A program made the translations under genes and the position numbers. The notes beneath the pieces are model-generated. The model was given only the letters and a program-made list of their open reading frames with translations, was not told the DNA's origin and ran no database searches. 28,642 bases of DNA from Chara braunii (taxonomy: Eukaryota > Streptophyta > Charophyceae > Charales > Characeae): positions 1 through 28,642 of the forward strand of contig BFEA01001078.1 of the NCBI GenBank assembly GCA_003427395.1, in the 5' to 3' direction. Shown here in pieces: positions 1 through 9,528 of the stretch. Each line of letters starts with the position of its first letter. Positions within the stretch are counted from its first letter, which is position 1.

Positions 1-70
1 AACTGAGTTGGTATGAAGTCTCGACTGAGAAACTGAACTGAGTTGGTATGAAGTCTTGACTAAGAAACTG
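1..70. repeat. 35-bp tandem duplication
   Basis: Two head-to-tail copies (1-35 and 36-70) differ at two positions, both C/T or G/A transitions. Both begin AACTGAGTTGGTATGAAGTC. The first copy starts at base 1, so the array may continue outside the window. Confidence 0.9.
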
Positions 71-1520
71 AACAGAGTATTGGATCTGAAACCCGACTTC
101 AATCCGGACTGAAACTTGTCTTGAAACTGAACCCAAAGCAGGAGTCGGAATTGAACTTGAACGGTACTACTGATCTTAAAACTGAAACCTCAACCGAACT
201 CGAGTGAGATTCNAAACAGAGTTTGAACCTGTTTAAGGAGAAACTTGCTGCTAAACGGAAGCTATGAGCCACACTGAAGGAATAAGTTGGGCGCAGCCTA
301 GTCTGATCTGAGTTGACCCGGGCTAATCCGGCCTACTCTGGTCAGGCCTGATCCTGCCCCGTCTGGTCTGCTCCTGCCCAGTCTCTGGTCCGGTCCGTTC
401 TGGTCTGGACTGATCTGAGTCTGGTCTCATGCGAAATGATCCTGACCCAGTCTGAACTGATCCCACGCGGTCTGATCCGGTCTGGTATGGTCCGATCTGA
501 TTGGATCTGATGGGGCCTGGACTGGATTGAACTCATCTGGTCCGATCTGCTATGACCCAGTCTGGTCCGTACCGAACGGGTCTAAACTGGTCCGAATCTG
601 AACTGGTTCTGAACTGGTCTGACCCTGATCTGGGTCTAAACAGGTTTGATCAAATTAGGTCTGGCCCGTTGCCGAGCCAGATAGTACAACCCAGGACTGT
701 TGAATCTGGATTAGTTTAGTGACACTNATTTTGAGCCTGTTGAAAGCGGGGCAGACTTGCCGAGCCCAAACCCATTCAACAATTTTGATCCTGAGTCTCA
801 GATCTGCAAAACGTTGAGTCTAGGCCCTGAGCTCAAGGCTGGCTCTCAAGTTTGAGACTGTACTCGGGCCGCCTGCCTGAGCTCAAGTCTGCGGGCTTCT
901 GAGTCTGAGTCCGGAAGCTTCCTGCCGCTCGCATGAGTTCGAGTCCCAACTTCCTGTTGCTGTAGCTGTTGAGGGTTTCCGGGCATCGTGGTTTATTTTA
1001 TTTTATTTTTGTTTTACCCGATACCTGAGGACTGGTGACTTTGGATGCCTTATGCAAACAGAACACATCCCAGTGAGTAAGAAACACTTCCCTAATTGAG
1101 CTCAGTCATCTGTGTACTGTAGGCCTAAGCTTTGAGTACTTTCTTCTTTTGGAAAGAGCCTTGCGAGGTTGAGTGTCTGTGTACCGGAGAATGCTTACCA
1201 GGCCACTTCACACNGAGGATTACTGNTGTCTTCAATGGTTATCAATGAGCCCGAGCCAACAAACCAATCTCACTCTTTTGTTCATGCTGTTCCGGTTCCC
1301 GCATAGTGTCTGGCCTTAGTCTGTTTCTCAGTGCCCGATATCTGTTCTTGCCCAAAGTGACACTCTNGTTACTGCTCAGAACCGTACACGTGTCTANGCC
1401 CTGTCCGGTGCTTGAATNATGGATTCAATCTGAATTCAGAGTCTGAACTCAATNAGAACGACAGCTTGACTACCATATATGCTTAACTCCGATCAGAAAA
1501 TGAACCTGAGTCTGGCCACA
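71..1520. other. No gene; degenerate CTGA/TCTGG-rich DNA
   Basis: No credible coding region is visible. The sequence is strongly enriched in short words such as GTCTGA, GAGTCTG, CTGATC and TGGTCC. Between about 290 and 660 these form a loose array of roughly 10-bp units near TCTGGTCCGA. An open frame of about 64 codons on the minus strand here (peptides such as DRTRDWAGADQTG) only reflects that periodicity. Single Ns sit at 213, 727, 1214, 1226, 1367, 1397, 1418 and 1454. Confidence 0.6.
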
Positions 1521-1592
1521 ACATATATCTCAGTCTGATTGGAAAACAATGGGTGAGCCCAGTCAAAAACATATCTCTCAATCTGATTGGAA
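1521..1592. repeat. Imperfect 48-bp direct repeat
   Basis: The 24-nt segment at 1521-1544 recurs with two changes at 1569-1592. Both copies contain TCTGATTGGAA. It appears to be part of the same short-word amplification seen upstream. Confidence 0.7.
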
Positions 1593-1990
1593 GGCGAGTC
1601 AAAGTCTGTTTTAAGAGTGAAACTCAAGACCAGCTGAACTGTGTGAACATGTGCTCCGAATCTGGCTTGAGTCTATTTNAAATGTCAAACTTCAGATCAA
1701 CCTNAACATAAGTGCTGAACCCGGAGTAAACTCGTTGAGAAACTTTTTCCAGGTCGTATTCTGTTCGTACAGATTATATTTCCATGCAGTGTNATGTCTT
1801 GTTTGCTGCAAAGAGTTCGTTCTTGAATCTGCCTTAGTCCNCCCGCCTGTTCACTTCTCAAACTAGCTAGATCTAGCTCACTGTAATGAATCTGCCTCTC
1901 ATTGAGTTGTCGAGCTTCCTTAGTTGGAAATTCATTCTCAGATTTGTCTGTGTGCATGTCTTAATTGCTACGTCAGGACTAGATGCCCCC

Positions 1991-2289
1991 TGTTCAAATA
2001 GAACATGGGGTGCGGCCTGGTATAGCCCTAGTTCATATACAATACAGGGGTGGAGTCTGCGCACTTCCTGTTCGAATACAGCACAAGGGTACAATCTGTG
2101 CACTCCCTGTTCAAATACAGCACAGGGGTGCAGTCTGTGCACTTCCTGTTCGAATACAACACAAGGGTGCAGTCTGTGCACTCCCTGTTCAAATACAGCA
2201 CAGGGGTTTAGTCTGTGCACTTCCTGTTCGATACAGCACAGGGGTGCAGTCTGTGCAGTCCCTGTTCAAATACAGCACAGGGTTGCACC
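1991..2289 (-). repeat. 39-bp (13-codon) minisatellite, about 8 units
   Basis: Units start at 1991, 2030, 2069, 2108, 2147, 2186, 2225 and 2263. The period is 39 bp except for one unit that lost a base (38 bp). Each unit begins TGTTCAAATACAGCACAGGG or a close variant, and the variants are mostly transitions. Because 39 is divisible by 3, several frames stay open. On the minus strand the unit reads VHRLHPCAVFEQ plus E or G. The open frame at 1873-2220 (minus) covers most units but has no coding-like flank, and the one-base deletion is tolerated, so I treat this as a minisatellite rather than a gene. Confidence 0.85.
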
Positions 2290-2874
2290 AAGCATGTGGT
2301 AGTAAACCAGAAACCGCAAACCCAAGAAATTCACTGGTACGCTGTAATTTTTCATTATGTCTANATCTCGGTAAGTTGAAAATCTGAACGGTCAAAGCGA
2401 AGCCTATCATGTCCCCATTAACTGTACGAGGTCTGATCTGTAATGCGCGATCACAATTGTTGCACAGTCTGTTGAATTCGGCTCAGCAAACTACTCAACA
2501 AGGTCTGCTGAGTTCATTCAGTTGAGAAGAGTCCAGTTGAATTTGAGCTCTTAAGTTTTGCGGAACAGAGTCTGTTGGGATCAACTAACATTCCCATCAT
2601 GAGGCTGAATAGTGGCAACTACTGGGATTTTGTACCACAACAAAGTACAGTGCTCAAGCAGTCGAGTTCCCTNGGCATGGCTCACAACCCCACATTAGAA
2701 ACAACTGCTTCCGTCTCTATAAACTTTAATGCCAACCTCTCATGCTCATGATGGGAGACTGTTTCTTCGAAGCAACATGCTCGGGGTTCGCAAAAATGGT
2801 TGGGATCATAATGCTGGACTGGGAAAGGCAGCTTCTGAAGTTTCTGATAAACATACTAGCAGAAATGGAATTTT
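2290..2874. other. No feature seen
   Basis: This is unique-looking sequence of mixed composition. No repeat, hairpin or credible open frame stands out. Single Ns lie at 2364 and 2673. Confidence 0.5.
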
Positions 2875-2953
2875 CCTCGTTAGAGAGTGGAACGGTCGTG
2901 GAGCTGTCTCTTATACACATCTAGCCTCGTTAGAGAGTGGAACGGTCGTGGAG
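2875..2953 (+). other. Nextera/Tn5 mosaic-end adapter artefact with flanking duplication
   Basis: Bases 2904-2922 are CTGTCTCTTATACACATCT, exactly the 19-bp Tn5 mosaic end used in Nextera libraries. It is followed by AG, the next two bases of a Nextera mate-pair junction adapter. The genomic segment on the left (2875-2903, starting CCTCGTTAGAGAGTGG) is repeated without change on the right (2925-2953). That pattern fits a read or contig that ran into adapter and was then joined to a correct copy. The true sequence probably has one 29-bp copy and no adapter. Open frames crossing the site end in SLIHI or begin MCIRDS, peptides typical of translated adapter. Confidence 0.95.
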
Positions 2954-3649
2954 TTTACCCCCACTCCGTCATTTCGCCATGCTAGTTGACTAGCGAAGAA
3001 CCCCTCTTTTGTCCTACCTTCCTCTCTTCTTACCTTTCCCTCATCTTGACTCAAGTCTCTTTTTATGCCAAAAAATGGGGAATAGTTCAACTTGGGTGGT
3101 TGAGCCTGAAACCAGCTCACGAAACTGACAAATGCCAATCTTGGAACTTTCGTAATACAGTTCACTTTCAAATTGTTTCCGGCTCACACTCAATAAGGAC
3201 CATTCTCCCCATCAGATTGAAGAGTATCAGCGTCCGGGGCTCGTGATGGGAGCATGTCTCCCCCGAAAACGTAATCCTCGAAGGCATGGTTGAATTTCAT
3301 GGAGAATAACTGCAATCTTAGTGCTGTGCCCGCGAGGGGCATTTTTGCAATTCGCATGAAACCCAATGGCAAGCACGAAATTTACTTCTTTTAAGAAGGA
3401 GATGACCACTAGTATTAGATCTGGATCAGTGGCCGCGATAGCTACTGCGCCCCTATCTCACCACGCTGTCTGCCCTGTGAAGAAATGTCCATTTTCTTCT
3501 ACCTCCCTCTCTCTTCTTGTTTTCTTTTCGATTCATCCTTTCTTCCGCTATCTCACCGTTTTTCTCCTCTTTGGGCTCACACTATTACTCCCGCCTCTTC
3601 TCTTTTCGTAGGTACAGTCCATTGGATGATTCTGATGCACAGCTCAGCC
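2954..3649. other. No gene recognised
   Basis: The stretch holds pyrimidine-rich runs (3006-3050 and 3490-3600) and scattered open frames of 60-119 codons. None has a recognisable motif or a partner in the next segment. The phrase TTTAAGAAGGAGAT near 3390 looks like a bacterial ribosome-binding site, but it has no matching gene. Confidence 0.45.
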
Positions 3650-4110
3650 CAGGTTCATTCATCCACTAGTTTTTGTGAATACAAAATGGGAATTCAGCTA
3701 CTAATTACATATGTAAGTAAAGTAAGAATTGAAAAAAGTTGCATCTTTGTATTTTCTTTGTATATTCTAAGAAAGAATTTGAATATCCAATATTCATTTT
3801 TATTCTTTGATTCAATATGTTTTCCCAATAGAAAACAATCATGAATAAATAGAAAGTGTTGCATCTTTTCTTACTCAATTTCCAATTATATTATCAATTA
3901 TGTTATATCAAAATATCCTTAAAAAAAAAGAAAACATATGTAGGTTAGCCCTCACTAGATCAAAAGTGCCAGAAAAATGAAATATTTTTTTCTGGATAAA
4001 AGTACAGATATATATATATATATATAGAGTCAAATAGATTGAGAATCATATACAAATTAAAAAATTAATAACAAAATCAAATTGAGAATGTTTAATTAAC
4101 ACATTGCGAT
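3650..4110. other. AT-rich island
   Basis: About 460 bp are clearly richer in A+T than either flank, with runs such as (AT)8-9 near 4009-4026 and an A9 tract near 3920. A short element, GTTGCATCTTT, occurs twice (about 3738 and 3857). No protein motif is visible. It could be an inserted AT-rich element, an organelle-derived fragment or an old intron-like segment; the sequence alone does not decide. Confidence 0.5.
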
Positions 4111-4513
4111 GTCGGCTCTTCGCCACCTGGAGCGGTAGCTAACAAGAACAAATATGCAATATGAATTTTTAGAATATGCAACAGCAATCCAAGGACGCAT
4201 GCCCAAACGGCTGTCGCACTGCGCGTCACTCACTAGATCAGTGAAATGAGAATAAACCTGCCACTGGAGCACGGAAGTTTTCATCACCACATTCTTTTCC
4301 CTCCGGTGCACTCGAAGTCTGTCGTTCGTCCCAAAATGAAAGGAATCTTCAGCAAGATCATAGACAGGTACGCTGCCTTATTCTTTGTCTTCAGTGCACC
4401 AGGCTACCGGGAGCGCTGCGCCCCGGCAGCATCAATCATCAATGCCACGCGCGCAGAAAAATTGCACGCAGCAAGGAAAGTAGCACGCGCGCTCTTGACG
4501 ATTGCGCGCGATT
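4111..4513. other. No gene; CGCG-rich 3' part
   Basis: No coding evidence. From about 4440 the sequence is rich in ACGCGCG words, leading into the tandem duplication that follows. A copy of the codon-like motif INLPLEHG (see 5501-5637) lies at 4249-4272. Confidence 0.45.
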
Positions 4514-4737
4514 GGGCACGCGCCCTGAACTGAAAATTGGACCACCGGTGGTCTATGTCGAGGAGCTGAGGTGGTCCAAATTTCAGATCAAATGGTCCAG
4601 TGGATCATGAGATATCGAAGATTTAGGGCACGCGCCGTGAGCTGAAAATTGGACCACCGGTGGTCTATGTCGAGGAGCTGAGGTGGTCCAAATTTCAGAT
4701 CAAATGGTCCAGTGGATCATGAGATATTGAAGATTTA
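4514..4737. repeat. 112-bp tandem duplication with a palindromic core
   Basis: Copies at 4514-4625 and 4626-4737 differ at only three positions. Each contains the perfect 14-nt palindrome GACCACCGGTGGTC, followed by GAGGTGGTCC and AAATGGTCC. A degenerate third start (TGGCGCGCC) follows at 4738. The high identity indicates a recent duplication. The GGACCA/TGGTCC words echo the dyad satellites elsewhere in the window. Confidence 0.9.
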
Positions 4738-5179
4738 TGGCGCGCCATGAAATTCGAGTGTGTNGGGCGATGAGAACGACGAGGGCAGGAACATCTGGAT
4801 ACTGATTCCTTGCTGCATATGGTGGCATGATTGGAGATGACCCTTCCACTAGAATATGGAAAGTCACAGCGTCAAATTATTCTCCTCTGGCGCTGCACCA
4901 GCATCAGTTAATCTCTCTCAAACCCGTTTTGCCCGCTACTACCCCGCCAGTAGCTGCAGATGAACTTCCCCTGATCTCTTTCAGTCAAATGAATCCGTTC
5001 ACACTTGGGACCAAGTGCGTTGATTTATAGGAACAGGAAGCTGACCCTCTCTCACACTAGCCTTCACCCTCTCTCCCATCTCTCCTGCAATAACGAGTTT
5101 GTGCCTCCTGGCCAGGTCATCTAGATGGCTAACGAGTAGGATACGTCTGGCCTCACCGCTGAGCCAAGTACATAACATT
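4738..5179. other. No feature seen
   Basis: Unique-looking sequence with no supported gene. One N lies at 4764. Confidence 0.45.
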
Positions 5180-5180
5180 A

Positions 5181-5225
<45 letters not shown>
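5180..5225. repeat. (TAA)n microsatellite
   Basis: An uninterrupted run of about 15 TAA/AAT units. Confidence 0.97.
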
Positions 5226-5339
5226 TGTAATAAATCAGATCTACAGGCGCTGCCCTCACAGCTTCTTACCCTTCTCACTCTCTCTATCAATACACCCAGT
5301 CACTCATTCAAGGCGCACTCTCTCTCTCAGATAGTGCAC

Positions 5340-5363
5340 CCTCTCTCTCTCTCTCTCTCTCTT
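5340..5363. repeat. (CT)n microsatellite
   Basis: A run of 11-12 CT units in a pyrimidine-rich stretch (about 5270-5365). Confidence 0.95.
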
Positions 5364-5500
5364 TCCCTCTTTGCTCTCTTCCATTCACACCTACGCAACT
5401 TCTTTTGCTCGCACACTGCTGCCTGGTTCACTCCGACTGCGTCCAGCATGTACCTGTACATGGCCAGATACAGTTGTTCGGTCGAAGAGAGCGAAGCGGG

Positions 5501-5637
5501 AATGAACTTCCCGCTGGAACGCGATCAATTACAAACTTCAGTCCATGTCTTCAGAAAGGACGGACTTCTCGCTTGGACATGACCCAATACGCCCGCTGGC
5601 AGTGNGCCTAATGGGAATAAACTTCTCGCTAGAAAAC
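5501..5637 (+). repeat. Degenerate short repeats with codon-like motif
   Basis: Three related segments begin near 5501, 5562 and 5614. In one frame they read MNFPLERD, TDFSLGHD and INFSLENG. A fourth occurs at 4249 (INLPLEHG), and two more on the minus strand lie inside the composite repeat at the window's end (MNLPLEHG near 28525-28550, a decayed copy near 28375-28400). Differences between copies fall mostly at codon third positions or are conservative (AAC/AAT, CCG/CCA, CTG/CTA, GAA/GAG). I cannot tie them to a gene. Confidence 0.5.
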
Positions 5638-5699
5638 GGCCTGATCCGCCAGCTTTGCCACGCGCAGCGCTACGCTGTTTCTCCTGCTGTACTTCATGA

Positions 5700-6520
5700 G
5701 TGCTCATACCCTGGCGTCACTTCACGCATCTGCAGATCAAATCACTAGATCAAACGCTTGAATGTACCTAGACTTGTTACACGGGCAGGTGCATGATTAC
5801 AAAGAGCAGGAAACAATAAAAGGAAAATAGCCGCTCTGCAGTCTCGCTGGTTCGGGTTTTTACGAGTCTAGTCTAGTTCTCTCCTAAAGTAGATGTGCTC
5901 ACCGTATGCGGGATGGCTATCCCTCTCTCCTCTGAAAATGGGTGCCCTCGTGACCAACGGAGGTGACTGTATTTATCATTAGTGGGATGGTTGCTATCAT
6001 CACCCACTGGAGTAGCTGCGGACATCATCAGGGGGTTACGAGATGGGGTTCGCCGCAGCTTGTTACAATGGCTATGAGTCGTATTAGCTGCGCTCGTCAT
6101 CCNCGGATTGCCAGTGAAAGTTGCCTTTTCGCTGCTTGAGGGATGGCTTCCCTGAATCGCTTCTGCTTGCATGATCCCTGCGTACATGTCCAGACTGATC
6201 CCCGAAAGTCAAACCCTGGTTCCTTTTGTAACTGCAAGTGGTCGTTTCCCCTGGGCCGACAGCTGGCTGTTGTGCCCGTCAACACGTAGCACCTGAGCAA
6301 ACACATACGCGTCCCTGGGACCTGGTGAGGGTTCTGCGTAAGTAGACCAGGCCCAGTGGTACTATCGCTGACGCTGAGTCCAGGTCCGGTAGCCCCGCTG
6401 GTGGAACCGGTTTCCAGGCCCAGCTGCTGAAATACAGCCCCGACGGACACCCTCTGGTCTGGATCCAGGCCTGGCCAACGTGAGTACCGCCACCACTTAG
6501 GTTTCTTGCAGTATTATTTT
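5700..6520. other. No gene recognised
   Basis: Mixed-composition sequence with only short unsupported open frames on both strands. One N at 6103. Confidence 0.4.
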
Positions 6521-6640
6521 ATTTTATTTTATTTGTTGTCGAGGCTAATCGAGCCCTTCGCAAAAAAAAAATTAAAAGTTTCATGAGCAAAAAAAATAAT
6601 AATAATAACAAAATTAATAAAATGGAAAAACACACGGACA
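6521..6640. repeat. AT-rich low-complexity tract
   Basis: It contains ATTTT repeats, an A9 run and AATAATAATAA repeats. No gene signal. Confidence 0.8.
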
Positions 6641-7077
6641 TAATGATCTGATATCACCAGATTACTCCAATTTAAAGCAAGGGTTCAATCCGGGCGCAGT
6701 CCCATCCCAATGCTTAGCTTTCTCCTCACCTTTATACATTTTTGTTTTCTTTTACGCCTTTTACTTTGTCCTTTTTCTTTTGACAGCGGCCACAGATCAG
6801 GGCTACTTATAGCCTGGCAGAAGTGCAACCGGCGCATAGTGGAAAATAATGCACTCTCGACCTCCGCGTCCCTGGTCACACCCAGTGACTATGACCACAG
6901 GTCCGTACACAGCACCGGCGCGGACGAGCGGAAACCCCTGTGCTTAGCCTGACTCACAAAGATCTCCAGACCCATAACAGACGAAGTAGCAGGTCCTTGG
7001 GCGTCTGATTCGCAGGGGGTAACTGAGCAGGTCTTCGGGACATAGAGGAGGGTCTGGGCACCGCACCCTCCGACAAC

Positions 7078-7152
7078 GGCCGCAAAGTTCCGCGGCCGCG
7101 CGGACGCGTCCGCGGGGGTCACTGACTTGGCCGCGCTTGTCCGCCGCCGAGG
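7078..7152 (-). repeat. GC-rich block shared with 28060-28152
   Basis: Read on the minus strand, this block runs CCTCGGCGGCGGACAA, GACCCCCGCGGACGCGTCC, GCGCGGCCGCGGAACTTTG, CGGCCG. The plus-strand block at 28060-28152 has the same order of words with transitions and small indels. It contains a perfect 16-nt palindrome, CGCGGACGCGTCCGCG, at 7099-7114. In the other copy ACGCGT has become ATGTGT, as expected from CpG decay. Confidence 0.7.
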
Positions 7153-7925
7153 GTGTTTCATAGCCTTCTTTGCTTCTTCAATGCAAGTAAAACTGTCTGG
7201 TTGTCTCATCCACCACTTCTACCTTTCTTCGGGGCTCGGCGATCTAAACTTCATCTTTGCCTTGTACACCTTTTCCACTGTCATTCTAGAACAACAATGT
7301 TTTTTTTTGTAGCACATCTTCTTCAGCATGGATGTGCATTCTTCCATGATGCATTTCTCCAAAGCTTCACCTGATATCTCGCTTCTTCAATTTCGCTTCA
7401 CATACGTGTATTTCCTCTTCCCCTTATCCGACCCCATCTCCGTCATTAAGGATGGTGGCTCACTGGCACATTGTTATGTCGTGTGATGTTCGCTCTCATC
7501 GGAAGACTGATCCGGTGGAAAAATTATTCGATTGGCAGCGAACGGATGAGTCTTCCTCATAGCGGATGCCCGAAGGCAGCAGATACTTTCTTGATGCATG
7601 ACTGGGAGGATGAGTGGATCCGTCATGCTTGATTTCCTTGATTAAATCCTCCAGTCTCAACCTTCGAACCATAGTGTGAGACGGGTGAGTCTCATATTGA
7701 AGAACTGTTTTTCTCTTCTTAGGAGTACGAAGTGAACGAACGTGACGATGAGTTATGACTTCGACAAAGCTTCCCCAATGAAGGGGAGCTGCTCTCTAAG
7801 TTGGATAGAGGTTGTTGCGGCGATGAAGTTCCTCGGTATGCAGGAAACAACCGCAACAGATGTGGGCAACTCCCCTTCTCACTGTTGACGTTCGACGTGT
7901 GCATGGTTTCTGCAAAGCATTTGCG

Positions 7926-8011
7926 GACATTGTTAACGGAAATTTTCATTATCACGTTGGTGTTCGGAGACATTGTTAATGGAAATTTTCATTATTGTGT
8001 TGGCCTTCCGA
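7926..8011. repeat. 43-bp tandem duplication
   Basis: Copies at 7926-7968 and 7969-8011 differ at about seven positions and both begin GACATTGTTAA. It lies inside the minus-strand coding remnant. Since 43 is not a multiple of 3, it shifts the frame, which fits the frame change seen there. Confidence 0.85.
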
Positions 8012-8299
8012 CACGCCAACCACAGAACGAACTGGTCCTTGAACAACGACACCAAGGTCTGATGGTCTACCGAGCTTAACACATCAGGACACTTGGCAGT
8101 GTGGGTAAAGGATGTTGGTGCATCATCCAATCGTTGTAGGTTTTTTCGCACCTCGGCCACCAGGAACAGCAGAATGCGGAGAGCGCGAAACCATGAGAGC
8201 TGCAGTTTGTGTATCGTGGGTTTCCCGGCTTTCGATGATCGGTCTTTCACACTGGACGGCGCAACGCTTCTGGAGGTTGCCATACATGCTTGGATCCCC

Positions 8300-9005
8300 C
8301 GAACACGCCGAGTCCGCAAGGCACCGAACCGTCCCATGATGCGTAGTCTCGAAGACGCTAGACATTCGATGGTCCGGCGGTCCCGAGGAGTCGGACCATT
8401 CCCTGGTCCAGAGCACCCGAGGCGGCGGACCACCATATGGTCCGGAGCCTGAAAGGAACCGGATCATCGGATGTTCCAGCGCACCCGAGGCATCGGACCA
8501 TGCGATGGTCCAGAGCCCCCGAGGCGCCGGACCGGCCCGTGGCCCAGAGGCGGCGAGGCATCGAACCATCGCAAGGTCGGGCGTCCCCGAGGCGTCGGAC
8601 CATCCCATGGTCTGGAGCCCTCGACGCGCCAAACCATCACATGGTCTGGAGCCCCCGAGGTGTCAGACCATCACGTGTTTCGGAGCCCGCAAAACATCGG
8701 ACTGTCGGATGTTCCGGCGCCCCGACGCACCGGACCATCGGGTGTTCCGGCGCTTCCCAAGCACCGGAGCCGAGCAGACACTGGACCGTCTCCCGTTAGT
8801 CGGATTTCGTGAGACGCCTGATTGTCGGATGGTCCGGTGTCCTCGAGGCGCTGGACCATCCCATGGTTCAGTATCCCTCGGGCCGCCGGACCATCCCGTC
8901 CCCGAGGCGCTAGAGCATTGGATGCTCCGACGACCCCCGTCGTGTCGACCATCCAGTGGTCCGGCGTCCCGAAGGAGCCGGACCATCCGACGTTCCGGAT
9001 TCCCT
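8300..9005. repeat. Dyad satellite array 1 (GGACCAT/ATGGTCC)
   Basis: Diverged tandem units of about 34 bp. Each pairs a 17-nt dyad of the type GGACCATGCGATGGTCC with a second segment near AGAGCCCCCGAGGCGCC. Because each unit is nearly self-complementary, both strands look alike and all six frames give Arg/Pro/Ser-rich open frames (phrases such as GPSHGLEPPR). These are not genes. This array is more diverged than the one at 23.3-24.8 kb. Confidence 0.85.
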
Positions 9006-9500
9006 CGCTAGAGTGCATAATCAAAACGAAGATAAATGAGAAAAACAAGTTTATAAACAACCATAAGGTCTCCTGCATATACTATGAAATATACGTTCTT
9101 TGTTTTAATTTGCTTTCATAAGCATCGTGAGGACTTCCCTGATATGTTTTTGTTTTTTTTTTCCTTTTTTTTTTTTCGTTTTGTGAATGGAACGAATGGT
9201 AAAAATAACACACATACACACGCAGTAGGGAGTGTTATACCACTACATGAAGATTACGCAAATGTCACTGTCGACCGCATCGGCTCTCGCCTTTTTGCAA
9301 AGCGTGGGAACCTCCCGACCATGTCACGCAGGAGTAAACCCAAACAAAAACAAAGACAACTCAGGAAACGGCGCATAACCCCACGAACCGCCCAGGTGGT
9401 CGAGGTTGCATCGTCCTTTCGCCGCTCTAGCTGGGTGTGCCAGCTCTACATCCCATGGTCCCCTACGATAGGATAGGTTCCCGCGGGACACAACTTTCAT
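9006..9500. other. No gene recognised
   Basis: Includes a T-rich tract (9145-9180). An open frame across 9084-9476 shows no recognisable motif. Confidence 0.4.
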
Positions 9501-9528
9501 CCCTAAGGGGCTGTTATTACCCTTAGGG
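9501..9528. other. Perfect 9-bp inverted repeat
   Basis: Arms CCCTAAGGG (9501-9509) and CCCTTAGGG (9520-9528) enclose a 10-nt loop. No T-tract or gene is next to it, so I assign no terminator role. Confidence 0.8.

Larger units (their letters stand above)
6889..8270 (-). pseudogene. Decayed coding sequence, family unknown
   Basis: Several coding-like segments lie mostly in one minus-strand frame, separated by stops. In order they are 8270-7933 (containing EVRKNLQRLDDAPTSFTHT and SLFKDQFVLWLACRK), 7626-7477 (RASAMRKTHPFAANRIIF, SSDESEHHTT, then TAA), 7446-7390 (TEMGSDKGKRKYTYVKRN, then TGA), about 7387-7223 (helical, Lys/Cys-rich, ending RSPSPEER, then TAG) and 7220-6889 (WWMRQPDSFTCIEEAKKAMK, then an Ala/Pro/Arg-rich tail). 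A serine-rich piece in another frame (7973-7719) suggests a frameshift near a 43-bp tandem duplication. The mixed charge and sensible codon use favour a decayed gene over chance. The 5' end runs into the satellite at 8300, so the start is lost. I recognise no domain. Its 3' GC-rich block matches that of the plus-strand remnant at 25.1-28.2 kb, suggesting a multicopy family. Confidence 0.5.

Noticed and set aside
1873-2220. A repeat-protein gene in the 39-bp array
   Set aside because: Flanks lack coding character, one unit has a one-base deletion, and other frames are equally open.
3385-3435. Vector-like segment: TTTAAGAAGGAGAT resembling the T7 gene 10 ribosome-binding site, followed by ACTAGT and AGATCT
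   Set aside because: Only 14 bases match, the following bases depart from expression-vector sequence, and the short restriction sites can be chance. A vector screen would settle it.
9501-9528. Rho-independent-type terminator
   Set aside because: The hairpin has no following T-run and no upstream gene, and the window is eukaryotic.
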